Assembly: GCA_027946555.1 (NCBI GenBank)
Contig: JAPEVC010000457.1
Span: forward strand, 1 to 10,482
Source of the DNA: Gnomoniopsis sp. IMI 355080
Lineage: Eukaryota; Ascomycota; Sordariomycetes; Diaporthales; Gnomoniaceae
DNA length: 10,482 nucleotides
Direction: 5' to 3'
A model generated the notes under the pieces. That model was not told where the DNA came from. It searched no databases and saw only the letters and a list, made by a program, of their open reading frames with translations. The number at the start of each line of letters is the position of its first letter. Position 1 is the stretch's first letter. Both the position numbers and the translations under genes were made by a program. Shown here one piece after another: positions 1 through 8,570 of this stretch.

Positions 1-166
1 GGGGGGGAGGGATGCTTATATGACTGAGGCTCGAGTTGGCTGACAAGTCTAAAACTGGGTTCTTTTCCTGTTGAGCAACTTCCAAAATGCATTTGAATTT
101 TTCCATGTATAATTGAGAACTTTAAACTTCAATGAATGCTTCTTAAATGTGAAATTGGGAGATGCC

Positions 167-663
167 TCAGCCACATTCAGTGTGGTTGTGAGTCACCCGG
201 CAACGATGGCAACTTTCACTGATTGTGCAAACATGGGATAACTCTGACTCTGTGAGGTATATTGAAATGTAAAAAATCGCAGGGCCACAGTTTCTTTCTT
301 CATACTCTTCATCCCAGTACGATTCCGAAGCCGATAGCCAATCAAGTACTGCCGCTGCTTCTAATTCGTCATCAGCACGTTCTTCATGCAAGACCTGAAT
401 GTATTTGAAGTTAGCCAGCTCGAGAGCCGAGGCCATAATGCACCTCTTGGAGCATGGAGTGCCGAACACTGCTGACTGTGCCAAGTTCATCAATCTTCTG
501 CGCCAAACCACGCGGAGGTTGTTGGCCCATATGTCTTCCCGGTTCATCGCCAAAGCTTCAAAGTTGCTTTCTCCAGTCACCTCAACCTCGGGTTGCCAAT
601 AGGTAGGTTCAATCGCAGCGTTCAATTGCAGCGTGGTTGAGGCTACTCCTACAGGCTTCTATA
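167..663 (-). CDS. Unrecognised open frame, possible exon or remnant of a gene
   Basis: The frame is open from a TAG at 663-661 down to a TGA at 169-167, about 164 codons. The first in-frame ATG is at 547 (126 residues from there). The translation is acidic, with several Trp and Tyr (stretches such as EEYEER and RADDELEAAA), more protein-like than most ORFs here. The upstream TAG sits in TTATAG, which could be a splice acceptor. An internal GCTAAC followed by TTCAG (near 414-395) could be an alternative branch and acceptor. Upstream on the same strand is a second open segment (694-872). I recognise no domain. The length is within what chance gives in a 10-kb window, so this may be noise. Confidence 0.25.
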
Positions 664-693
664 ACAATTGTATAGACCTCTTGACCACAGATA

Positions 694-872
694 TCAACAG
701 CGGTGGACTATTGAATCAGCAAAATCACGCTGGCAAGCGATCTCCGTACTAAGAAGCCAGGCTGTGTGCGCCATGAAGGCTTTCAGCGTACGTCCAGGTC
801 TCGGGACCAATCCGTTCATGCTGTTGCGTCTGTACCGCTTGGTTTCACCCTGCGCTGCTACCCAGGTAATGT
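694..872 (-). other. Open segment upstream of the 167-663 frame, possible upstream exon
   Basis: A 58-codon open stretch ends at TGA (696-694); an in-frame ATG lies at 819-817 (41 residues from there). Its conceptual product is basic at first and then mixed. A TTAAC branch-like element followed by AGCAG and CGCAG acceptors lies near its upstream end (about 850-876). The only phase-compatible donor I find toward the 663 acceptor is a weak GTCCAC giving a 50-nt intron, so I could not build a convincing join. Confidence 0.15.
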
Positions 873-1486
873 GTTAAGATCTCCAGCTGCCCAAAAATCG
901 TATGAATTGACTTTAGAAGAAGTCGACAAGAAACCCGTAATGTAACACGGTGACGTGTAGGACAGGAAATGTACGCAATTGCCCGTTTTGCTGATTACCT
1001 AGGTACTTAGGTATACAGCAGGCACTTAAAACAGATTAAGAATTCAAAGCTAGCAGGAAATCGACAGTGAGAGTGATATCATGGAGGGAGGAACAGGGAC
1101 TCGATACCGGATGTGCTGTCCCTTCAGTCTGTGGGAAGACTTTTGTATGTTTCACCGCACCGTGGCTCTGTAAGCTTTCAGTAGTTGCGGCTTGCTTTAG
1201 GTTGACTCCACGGGAAGCTCAGGCGATGACTGGCAACCTGGTCTAGAAATTTCAAGAAGGCAACTGAGGAGTTTTCTCATATAGATATGTACAATGGTCA
1301 TCGAGCGCGGGCTTCACACATACATCTGCAGGAGCATGAAATGAGATTTGGTTAAGCAGGCTACGCGGACGTACGGCCAGATAGAAATGTACCTACGGTA
1401 AGCCAGATTCAGTATCGGGCTGCGCAAGAACATTGGAAAGAGGGAATCCCTTCGTGGAACAATCAACAGGATGCCAGTCACTAGTG
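873..1486. other. No gene seen
   Basis: Only short ORFs below about 75 codons with frequent stops in all frames. The notable content is a palindrome TACCTAGGTA (996-1005) with a further TAGGTA at 1008-1013, and a TACCTA at 1390-1395. Confidence 0.6.
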
Positions 1487-2410
1487 TCACATGAGTAAAC
1501 GCACCTCCTGCCAATGCTCGACATGTTTTTGGTGGCGAGAACGACTCGATGTGAACTGCTTTGAGCGCAGGTACGTATGTTGATATGCGGTCGCTCCCGA
1601 GAACACCACGGCGTCAATCACCCGCCTTGCCGTGTCCCGCGGCACGAAAGTCGTGATTATGTAGGTGTGCTCGTCAGGTCCGCGCATAAGCTCGGCGATC
1701 TCCCGAGGATTCTGTAGGGCTGAAGAATCGACGACAGGCTGTCGATCATTGCTTTGGTGGGCTCAGCGGAGAGGAGGAGCAAGACTCCGAGGCTCGTACG
1801 AGATGGGCATACGGCTCTGTACATTGTACATGAGATGAAAGTCGGGCGGGGGAGGTCCAAGGGGATCCAGCAACCAAGGTCTATAGGTGCTTCGAGGAGC
1901 ACATCGAGCAAGGCGGCCTTGATTTGTCCGACCTCGCGACTCACCACGATCCCAATGCTGTCCCGGATGCCATATAAAGGATGCATGAAGAGTGATCGCC
2001 CATCATTACGGCGACCTCGGGACGATCTTCGCACAATGTATAGCTTGAGTTCACTAGAGAAGCATTTGAGCAACCTCCCTGAGCAAAGTACACCTCCAGT
2101 CACGTGCCTTACCACCAAGCAACGGGTTATTTGGTATACACAGACAATGCTTGTTCTCAAGACACCTCCTATCCCCAGAATCTTGACTGTCTTGGCACAT
2201 TTTCAATGGGGGACTACATCAAAAGCCAAGATGGCTCTGTATACCAGCGCCAGGGCTTGGACACGCCACTCGCATCGTAAAGTACACAGTGATAGGATGG
2301 TACAGTACGCAATAATTCACCATCAGCCCCAGCACATATGCTGGCGAAAAGCGGTGTGATGTTTGAGGGCAACGAATTACGCAATGCCGCTGCTTTGTTA
2401 TCAGACAAAA
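1487..2410 (-). pseudogene. Block open in several frames on both strands, possible decayed gene
   Basis: One minus-strand frame reads from 2002 to 1490 with a single interruption, a TGA at 1765-1763, giving 79 plus 91 codons. A second minus frame is open for 167 codons (2160-1657), and the plus strand is open for 201 codons (1754-2359). Shorter open segments with protein-like composition continue upstream to about 2410 in shifting minus frames. Several long ORFs overlapping on both strands show a local shortage of stop codons. This may be what remains of a coding region broken by frameshifts and a stop, or simply composition. No domain or transposon motif was recognised. Confidence 0.2.
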
Positions 2411-2732
2411 GGGCCGAGAGTGGACGGACAGAGGACTTCCCGAGGCCGGCCCCTCAGTAGGGGAGGGAAGCACCTTTTACATTCTGCGCATGTGCTATTG
2501 GGAAACATAGCCCGTGCGTATTTCAGTCACAGCTTGTTCCCTGGGATGGGACTGTTCCGTGGTATATTACTACGGAGGCAGCACGGGAGGGAGGGATATA
2601 CGGCGGTAATAAGAAGAAAGCGAGCAAGTATGTAGGCGGCGTCGACTGGCGCCCGGATGGGGCGTCAGGGCTTGCAAGTGGCTTTCGCGGCCGGTGTGCC
2701 GCGATTGGTGAGGGGATTTTACTCTGTTTTAG
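2411..2732. other. No gene seen
   Basis: Purine- and GC-rich stretch with only fragmentary ORFs. A donor-like GTATGT (2628-2633) and an acceptor-like TTTTAG (ending 2732) occur on the plus strand, but joining them puts the downstream open frame out of register, so I do not propose an intron. Confidence 0.5.
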
Positions 2733-2849
2733 AGCAGCAAGTGTGTGAGTGTGTGCGCCAAGGGCGTCTGCAGTTTTAGGGGTCCATGGTCAAATTTCGC
2801 GGGGGAATATGGCAAAGTGCAAGAATGGCATGGTGTGTGCATTGAAGCG

Positions 2850-3128
2850 ATGCCCAATCCTTCAATGTACCCCCCAACCCAAGCCCAAATGTTTCGTTTC
2901 ATCAAAGGGCTGCTGACTCCGGCAGACCGTTCAGGCATTTGCAAGATGTTGATCCGGGGACATGTCGAGGCAAATGAGACACGGGGTGAGACCAGGTCGC
3001 GGAGAGATTGAGTTACGAAGGGTTCTGAAATTGCAGGTGGCTTGTTGCAATATCTCCAGAACCCAGATGGTCTGCATGGAAACAAGGTCCCCACCTACCT
3101 GGGCTGCCTCGGTAGAAAGGTACGATAA
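2850..3128 (+). CDS. Possible small two-exon ORF, unrecognised
   Basis: A frame open from an acceptor-like site at 2732 has its first ATG at 2850. It meets a GTGAG donor at 2986. A 51-nt intron (2986-3036, ending TTGCAG) would join it in phase 1 to a second exon ending in TAA at 3126-3128. The total is 75 residues. Both segments look protein-like and the join stays open, but the branch site is weak (CTGAA). A competing unspliced ATG frame runs 2962-3339 (125 codons), and minus-strand ORFs of 121 and 130 codons overlap. No domain is recognised; this may be chance. Confidence 0.17.
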
Positions 3129-3313
3129 AAAGAAGTATCGGTACGAGCTGCCTCGAGGGGGGGGCTGCATCAAACAAGCTGGGGCGGAAGGGATCGGTAT
3201 ATGCCGCACTGCAGGCTGCCGTACCGCACCAACGCCATCTACGTCATTGCCCGAACAAGGGTTGGGCCACAACCTGGACATCAACGACATTGCATCCACC
3301 CCCGCCGCACCAC

Positions 3314-3340
3314 CATCAGCCATCAGCCATGAGCCATGAC
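3314..3340. repeat. Short tandem repeat of CATCAGC-type heptamers
   Basis: Two copies of CATCAGC followed by CATGAGC and a partial CATGAC, about 3.9 units. Simple sequence, no function inferred. Confidence 0.85.
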
Positions 3341-4540
3341 CGACCCATCACGGCGTCTCTCCACATCGATACCCTCTGCATCCACATTTCCCACCAGGGC
3401 AGGCAGGGGTTGCCCACTGTTGGGCGCAGAGTTCAGGCAGGTTCCCCAATGCCATGATTTGGTTTTTGAAGAGCAATCTGTATTGATTGCACTCACTCAA
3501 TTGACAATGCCCTTTCCCGCTCGCCTATGCACGCCCTGTAAGGCTACCATGTTGCTACTCGAAGGCAAAAGTATGGAACAGGGAGGGGACGCTGGATGAT
3601 ACCATGTGACCGACCCATATAAGCAGTCCTCACCGACAGACTCGAGCATATTCAAACTGTACCGTCGACTTTAGAGTTTTCAACCGAGAAACTCTGTGTT
3701 GTGTTCGCTTCGGCAGTGCAACCGTGCGCTGCCATGCCATGATACTCACGACAAGGGAACTACGCGGCACGATGCGATGTGGTGTGCTGTGTACTTGGGT
3801 GAAAAAGGGGCAAGGACCCTGAAGATCTCTCGAGACATCAAGCACTCGCTGTCATTGCCATCCTTGGTGGCTGAGGACGATAGTAGCTAGGTACAGCATC
3901 GGAGCACATGCTACCTGCCGAGGCATATAAGGCGGGCTTGTGAAAAAAATAAAGCAGTTGTTGTATAGCGTAAAAAATTTGCCTGGGCATAGTTTGCTGG
4001 TACTGTAACTTATCTTTGAAGCGCAATTAGCCTTTTTTTCTTTTTCTTCCCTCCTCTCGACAGGCTGGTCATTGGCCCGCATCTGGGCATCTAAGGCCTT
4101 GGGTTTTTCTATGTTGGGGACCTGTCCGGTGCGCTAACGCAAAACCCCACTCTTTGCGCCAAGAGCCATCTGCCGCCTACGTCACTACGCTCTCACTGCC
4201 CCTGCCGCCTGTCGTCATCTTTGCTGCATAGCAGCCAATCAAACTAGACCTTGGCAAGATACACATACTATGTACTTTAGTAGCCTGGTACCACAGTAAT
4301 AGGCAGGTACATAGTGTGTCTACAGCAGCATAGTGGGTAGGGTTTTGAGGCAAGTACGGAACTTGATGAAAGCAATCATCTTCAATATATTGCTGTTCGC
4401 TGGATGAGGTAGGTAGACTTGATACTGAAGTCTTGGAAGAAAGTATTAGAAGTAGGGCGCAGAGGCCATGAAGCATGCACCCAAATTGTGTACCTAGTAG
4501 GTAGACAGGTAAGAAGGACATACTACCAGTAACTTTGCGC
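3341..4540. other. No gene seen; two TATA-like elements
   Basis: Only short ORFs (87 codons or fewer on the plus strand; a non-ATG 150-codon minus ORF overlaps 4177-4629). TATAAG elements occur on the plus strand at 3618-3623 and 3926-3931, each preceded by CA, but no convincing reading frame follows either. TAGGTA-type motifs lie at 3888, 4410, 4491 and 4498. Confidence 0.5.
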
Positions 4541-4570
4541 GGCTGCGGCTGCGGCTGGCGGCTGCGGCTC
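4541..4570. repeat. GGCTGC microsatellite
   Basis: Imperfect GGCTGC hexamer repeats over 30 bases. Low complexity, with no coding frame identified through it. Confidence 0.85.
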
Positions 4571-4814
4571 TCTCTGCATCGGGCCATGCTTTCCCCGAAC
4601 CAAGATCTCAACCTTTCAAGTGTGGACACTCCAGGGCTCCCACCGGGATCATACGCTGCAAAGAACCCTGCCGCTGTTGCCAGCGACAGTCATTGTTGCA
4701 ACTTTGCGACCTGCAACCAGCTCACGCGCAAACTGCGTCACGCCTGATGCATTCGCCCCACCCAGAGGTCCACAAAAGAAAGGCGTGAACTACTACGGGG
4801 GTATGATTTATTAA

Positions 4815-5198
4815 TTACAAAGTAATAGTTCTACAGCTCTCGACACAACGACTACATAGCGTGCAAAGAGTAAGGGGAAGAGAAGACCACACAGTACGAG
4901 CCTCACGCAGGAGCATTCTGACCAATATCAGAGGTTCGCTCGGTCTTACCTCGTCCGCTACCGTCGAAGTGCATCTCGTTCTCCAAGGTCGCAAATCCAA
5001 TCGCTCCATTCTCGCCACCTTTCCCCTACCTGTCTTTACATAGTAGCAGTAGTAGGTACCACAAGAGCCGTGATAATGTACCAAAGTAAGCGGCCCCCCC
5101 TCCTCGCCTACCCCCCTTACCAACCACTGCGTACACTCCTCGCCCGTCTTCCAATCACTCTGGTCACTCTGCCGTCGACCTGCCCGAGTCATGGCCAT
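4815..5198 (-). other. 127-codon ATG-initiated ORF, doubtful
   Basis: It starts at ATG 5198 with A at -3 and ends in TAA, with AATAAA 4 bases after the stop (4811-4806). The translation has no hydrophobic core pattern or motif I know. The opposite strand is pyrimidine-rich here, which itself lowers minus-strand stop frequency. I consider it more likely a compositional ORF than a gene. Confidence 0.12.
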
Positions 5199-5584
5199 CG
5201 TCGCCTCCCTTGTTATCCGACAGACCGTCTTGGTTTTTCTTCTTCTTTTCAGCTACTGCCAGAAGCCCCGCTTACCCGCCTCTTAAACGTTGCAACCTGC
5301 TGCATGGCTTTCCCTTTTCAGGAAGCCGATCGACAGCCCCATCACAAAAGGTTCGCAAGGTGTCATCCAATCTTTCCTGTTCACAGTAAGGATAAGCACT
5401 CTTGTCCCGACCCGCCCTTAGCTTAGGCGTGTTTCATGTCCTCCGCAGGGTCGCAACATTGACAGCGTGGGCAGTATGGGCCTTAGGGTCACCCAGGCGG
5501 CTTACGCCAATCAAGTGCAACACACTCCGCCGGGAGGCGTCCCCGCGATCCCTCCTCAGCACGCGGGCTTATAAAGCTACTTAA
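5076..5584 (+). other. Plus-strand splice-signal cluster; possible spliced transcript of uncertain coding value
   Basis: A GTAAGC donor (5086) pairs with a strong polypyrimidine CAG acceptor (5252), giving a 167-nt interval. A GTAAGG donor (5386) pairs with CCGCAG (5448), giving a typical 63-nt interval. With both removed, an ATG at 5076 would read 92 codons to TAA 5582-5584. The product is basic and Ser-rich with no known motif, and exon 3 is also open in another frame. Branch sites are weak. It could be a spliced untranslated leader, a noncoding RNA, or coincidence within CT-rich sequence. Confidence 0.2.
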
Positions 5585-5608
5585 GTATCGGACCTACTGT
5601 ACTATAAA
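5570..5608 (+). promoter_or_regulatory. Two TATAAA elements upstream of the 5651 ORF
   Basis: TATAAA occurs at 5570-5575 and 5603-5608 on the plus strand, 48-81 bases before an ATG at 5651. A palindrome TAGGTACCTA follows at 5618-5627. No transcript start can be read from sequence, so promoter function is only suggested. Confidence 0.25.
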
Positions 5609-5650
5609 GGAGGATCATAGGTACCTACGCACATACTAACACTACGTCCG

Positions 5651-6220
5651 ATGCCCCGCAATCCTTACCAAGGTACCCGCGAACGCTTGCCCTGGGCACA
5701 CTGCGCATCTGCATGCCTTCCCCGGCCACGCAAGCACCGCTACTCGCCCTGCTTTTTTGCCTCCCTCCACCCCCGTCCGTCGTGCCCTTGGGGCCCGTCC
5801 CCCGGTGGAACCGCCGGCCTACGGAGCGCAACTTCCACCGCATGTTTCATGGCGGATGCTGGCTCTCTAGCACCGCGTGACCCGCATTTGATCATCGCAA
5901 CGCGAATACACCCCATTCTCCCTCCCTCGGCCGCGCCTCCTGTCCTGTCGTCAAACATGTTGCATTCCCGTTGCCCGATCTCGTCAGTCGGCTCCATAGC
6001 CTGCCAGCTGCCAGCCTGCCAGCCTGCCTACCAGCCAGCCATACAGAATGCGTTGCGAAGCATTGGGCCAGTACTTCGGCGCCGCGGACCAATTTCCTCC
6101 AGGCTGCTTCTTATCTATCTCCCAGCCATAGTATTTGACCAGAGATTCCAGTGGACGTACTTTTATGCCAAATTGCCACTCACCCCAAACTCCCAGCTGT
6201 GTTATACATTACCTACCTAA
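5651..6220 (+). CDS. 189-codon ORF, doubtful hypothetical protein
   Basis: An ATG-initiated frame runs to TAA at 6218-6220. The product is rich in Pro, Ser, Ala, Arg and Cys and crosses a CTGCCAG microsatellite, which is translated as a Gln/Pro/Ala repeat. The start context is poor (C at -3). The DNA is strongly pyrimidine-rich, which suppresses stop codons. Two TATAAA elements upstream are the main point in its favour. No domain is recognised. Confidence 0.13.
   Translation: MPRNPYQGTRERLPWAHCASACLPRPRKHRYSPCFFASLHPRPSCPWGPSPGGTAGLRSATSTACFMADAGSLAPRDPHLIIATRIHPILPPSAAPPVLSSNMLHSRCPISSVGSIACQLPACQPAYQPAIQNALRSIGPVLRRRGPISSRLLLIYLPAIVFDQRFQWTYFYAKLPLTPNSQLCYTLPT
6001..6040. repeat. CTGCCAG / CCAG microsatellite
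   Basis: Units of CTGCCAG (two perfect copies, then copies with an extra C), ending in CCAGCCAGCC. Simple sequence. Confidence 0.85.
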
Positions 6221-6443
6221 TGTACTGTATCTAAGCACTGTCGCGTGCGAATGTCCCACAAGATTAGTCGATCTACCATAGTAACCTCTCCGCTTCTGTG
6301 GCTCACCATGTAGCATGGCTGCTAGGAACCGGCCTGCCGGCACAAGCAGCCCAGCCGATCTTCCCCCTTGGTAGGCTCCTCCGAACCCCGTTAGCATTTC
6401 TAGTGTACTGCTGTGTTGGGTAATTCTTTTTGTCGATCAACCC

Positions 6444-6468
6444 TTTTTTTTTTCTTCTTTTTTTTTTT
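6444..6468 (+). repeat. T-rich tract
   Basis: Twenty-five bases, all T except two C. Such tracts occur in fungal promoters and near 3' ends; nothing adjacent decides between these. Confidence 0.8.
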
Positions 6469-7045
6469 CAATGGTTGAGTTATCGGTCGGATACCTCTAA
6501 CAAGAAGGATTTTCATGCTCAAGAAGGATCCACACGAGTGACAAGGCGAAGCGATTTGGCGCAGGCAAGCAATATGACCTCACTTAGCGTTACTGTGTGT
6601 GAACCTGTTGAATGAGGGATATTGGCACCTCCAAGATCGCTTGAATGAGGCGACTGGGGTGGGGGTCTATGCGCACGAGATAGAAACGCCGGAGCGTGCG
6701 CCCCGAGGTAAGTTTGGGTCCTCATGAAAGATATGGTATTTGAGGGGGGGGGGAGAGGGTTGGTGTGGCATACTGGCTCTCAACCATACGGGCCCGGGCA
6801 GATGGCTGCATCGGTCAGAACTGACGTCTGTGCATCGCGTCAATTGACAGGATGGACATGACTCTTGCGAAGTCAGCCTAACAGAGCGATGCAAAGAGGG
6901 TTTGGCTCTTTCCCCCCGGGGGGGAGGGAAAGGACTGTAATTCATCAGGAGACTGTCAGGCGACCTTTCAAATTCCAATCCAATAGAAACAACATTGACA
7001 ATTTGATCCGGTTCGGCACCCTCCATAGCTCGGTCAAGCCCAACG
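6469..7045. other. No gene seen; G-run and C/G palindrome
   Basis: Only short ORFs on both strands. Ten consecutive G occur at 6744-6753, and a C6G7 palindrome at 6912-6924. A plus-strand non-ATG ORF ends at a GTAAGT donor-like site near 7099, but no supported exon partner was found. Confidence 0.5.
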
Positions 7046-7613
7046 TTACCAGATCCAGTAAAAGCTACCAGACCTGCCAGACAGGACGAACCCTAATGTA
7101 AGTGTCAGAATAAACTCTATGCGGCCCCCTATGCCGATCAGCTCTTCTCTAGAAAGAAAGGGTGATGATCAGCAGTCAAGTGATGGGGTCTTCCCCTTTC
7201 TAGCAATCACAAGCTTTCTTGCCCGAAAGCATTGCTAAGTCATAAAGCCTGCCGTGATCGCTACAGCCCGCGGGCGGTGCGATGCGCCGCACTGCACGAC
7301 ACCATACTATTTGACGATTGCTTCGGGCTGTGTCCTTGTCTTACTGAAAGTTGACTTCGATTGGAAGGTATGGACGATTGGTAGGCATGCTGATCCAATG
7401 GGAAAGTGCTATTATATGGCTGGTCGTGAGAGGTCCCAGACCAAGGCAGAGAGATACAACATACACTGCCTTGGACGAATATTTTGGTTCCAAATTCTTG
7501 AGGCGTAAGCCTTCATCAATTGCCATCTGTAAAGCTACTTCTACAGTATGCCGCGACTCTAAGCGAGGGTTGAGAAACGAGCATAGCGTTCCTGTTTGCG
7601 TTCGCGTAGCCAT
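7046..7613 (-). CDS. Possible two-exon small protein, unrecognised
   Basis: Exon 1 (7613-7345) starts at an ATG in good context (A at -3, G at +4) and ends at a GTAAGA donor. An intron of 196 nt (7344-7149) would end in a polypyrimidine tract and CTAG, with CTGAT upstream as a plausible branch site. Exon 2 (7148-7046) joins in phase 2, stays open for 34 codons and ends in TAA. The product is 123 residues with two moderately hydrophobic segments, near 56-68 and 103-113, and no known motif. Unspliced, the ORF ends immediately after the donor (90 residues). The intron is long for this group and plus-strand ORFs overlap, so confidence is low. Confidence 0.2.
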
Positions 7614-8410
7614 GTTCCCCTTCTCCCAAGCACGGTCATCCTTTGTTACAAGTACAGCCGACCTCTACTTTGATCCGTTGCCCTCCAACCGCCCCCCATT
7701 CCCAGCCCAATAATAACAATGATGTAAGAGACTTGTGGTGATTAAGTTGTAGCGAGTGTCTAAGATGGTATCTCCGAGAGAAACGAAAGACATTAAAAAA
7801 CAAGCGAGGGTGTTAGAGCAGATCGCCGCCGTGCTCAATAAAATCAAAATCCCGTCCCAGCAATGAATCATCGTAAATCCCGGAGGCTGGCACACCCCAA
7901 GCCTCATAACGCCATTCACCCGGTCCTTTTGGTATCGTCCCACTCTAGAGGAAGATCGATGTGTCACGGGCCCCGAGGCCAATGCACATTTTGTCCAGAG
8001 TAAAAAAACAAGAAAAGTAGAATCGATAATCGAAACAATGGCTCCAGGCGACAAAGATAAAAAGAGCGCCTAGGCCGTTGGCCATTTGTGGCGGATCTCG
8101 AGCGATCGTCGAGAAGTAAAGGGTCGATGCTGATGTGGCCTTCAGCTGTGACACAGGCGTATCTCATGCTCAACCTTGTCATGTTGGTGCGTCGTGGCCC
8201 CCAACCCCCCAAAACCCTGTGATCAGGTGATTCAGGAAGTGTCTGGCGAAGGAGCCGGAACATCATCCCACACCAAGGGTGGCTGAAGGAACTTTTTCCA
8301 ATTCTCTGTAATTGTCCAGCAGGACAATGCATGACGCAAACTACTCGTTGCAACCCCTTGGCCAGTACTCCTGCATCGGCTATGCAAGTGGTAAAGCCCG
8401 ACCATTGTGG
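7614..8410. other. No gene seen downstream of the FlbC-like gene
   Basis: ORFs here are non-ATG or short (129 codons at most, minus strand 7665-8054, starting at a TTG) and have no motifs. The part nearest 8410 may still belong to the 3' untranslated region of the FlbC-like transcript. Confidence 0.5.
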
Positions 8411-8570
8411 GGGGTTAAAAAAAAAAAAAAGAAAAAACCAAACAAGACTGAAAGAGTATGGACAGCGAACGACGCGAATTAGAAGTGGGCCGATTTCGAC
8501 AGCGTTTCGTGTGGGCGCTCGAAGGCATGAGTTGGTTGGGACAGCTCTTCGGCTCCCAGGTGTCGGGTAT
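8411..8570 (-). other. Probable 3' untranslated region of the FlbC-like gene with a poly(T) tract
   Basis: The 134 bases after the stop codon are free of any convincing coding signal. They end in a T-rich tract on the gene's strand (poly(A) on the plus strand, 8417-8437: 14 A, one G, six A). No AATAAA is seen here, which is common in fungal genes. The tract may belong to the mRNA 3' end region; the actual cleavage site cannot be placed. Confidence 0.4.

Noticed and set aside
600..625. GGTTCAA resembling a tRNA B box
   Set aside because: No matching A box or cloverleaf stems could be found around it. No tRNA or rRNA was found anywhere in the window.
3337..3618. Direct repeat TGACCGACCCAT at 3337-3348 and 3607-3618
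   Set aside because: A single 12-base repeat is expected by chance in a window of this size, and no element boundaries are evident.
4177..4629. Minus-strand 150-codon ORF
   Set aside because: The start is GTG, the N-terminal part translates the GGCTGC microsatellite, and no motif or splice context supports it.
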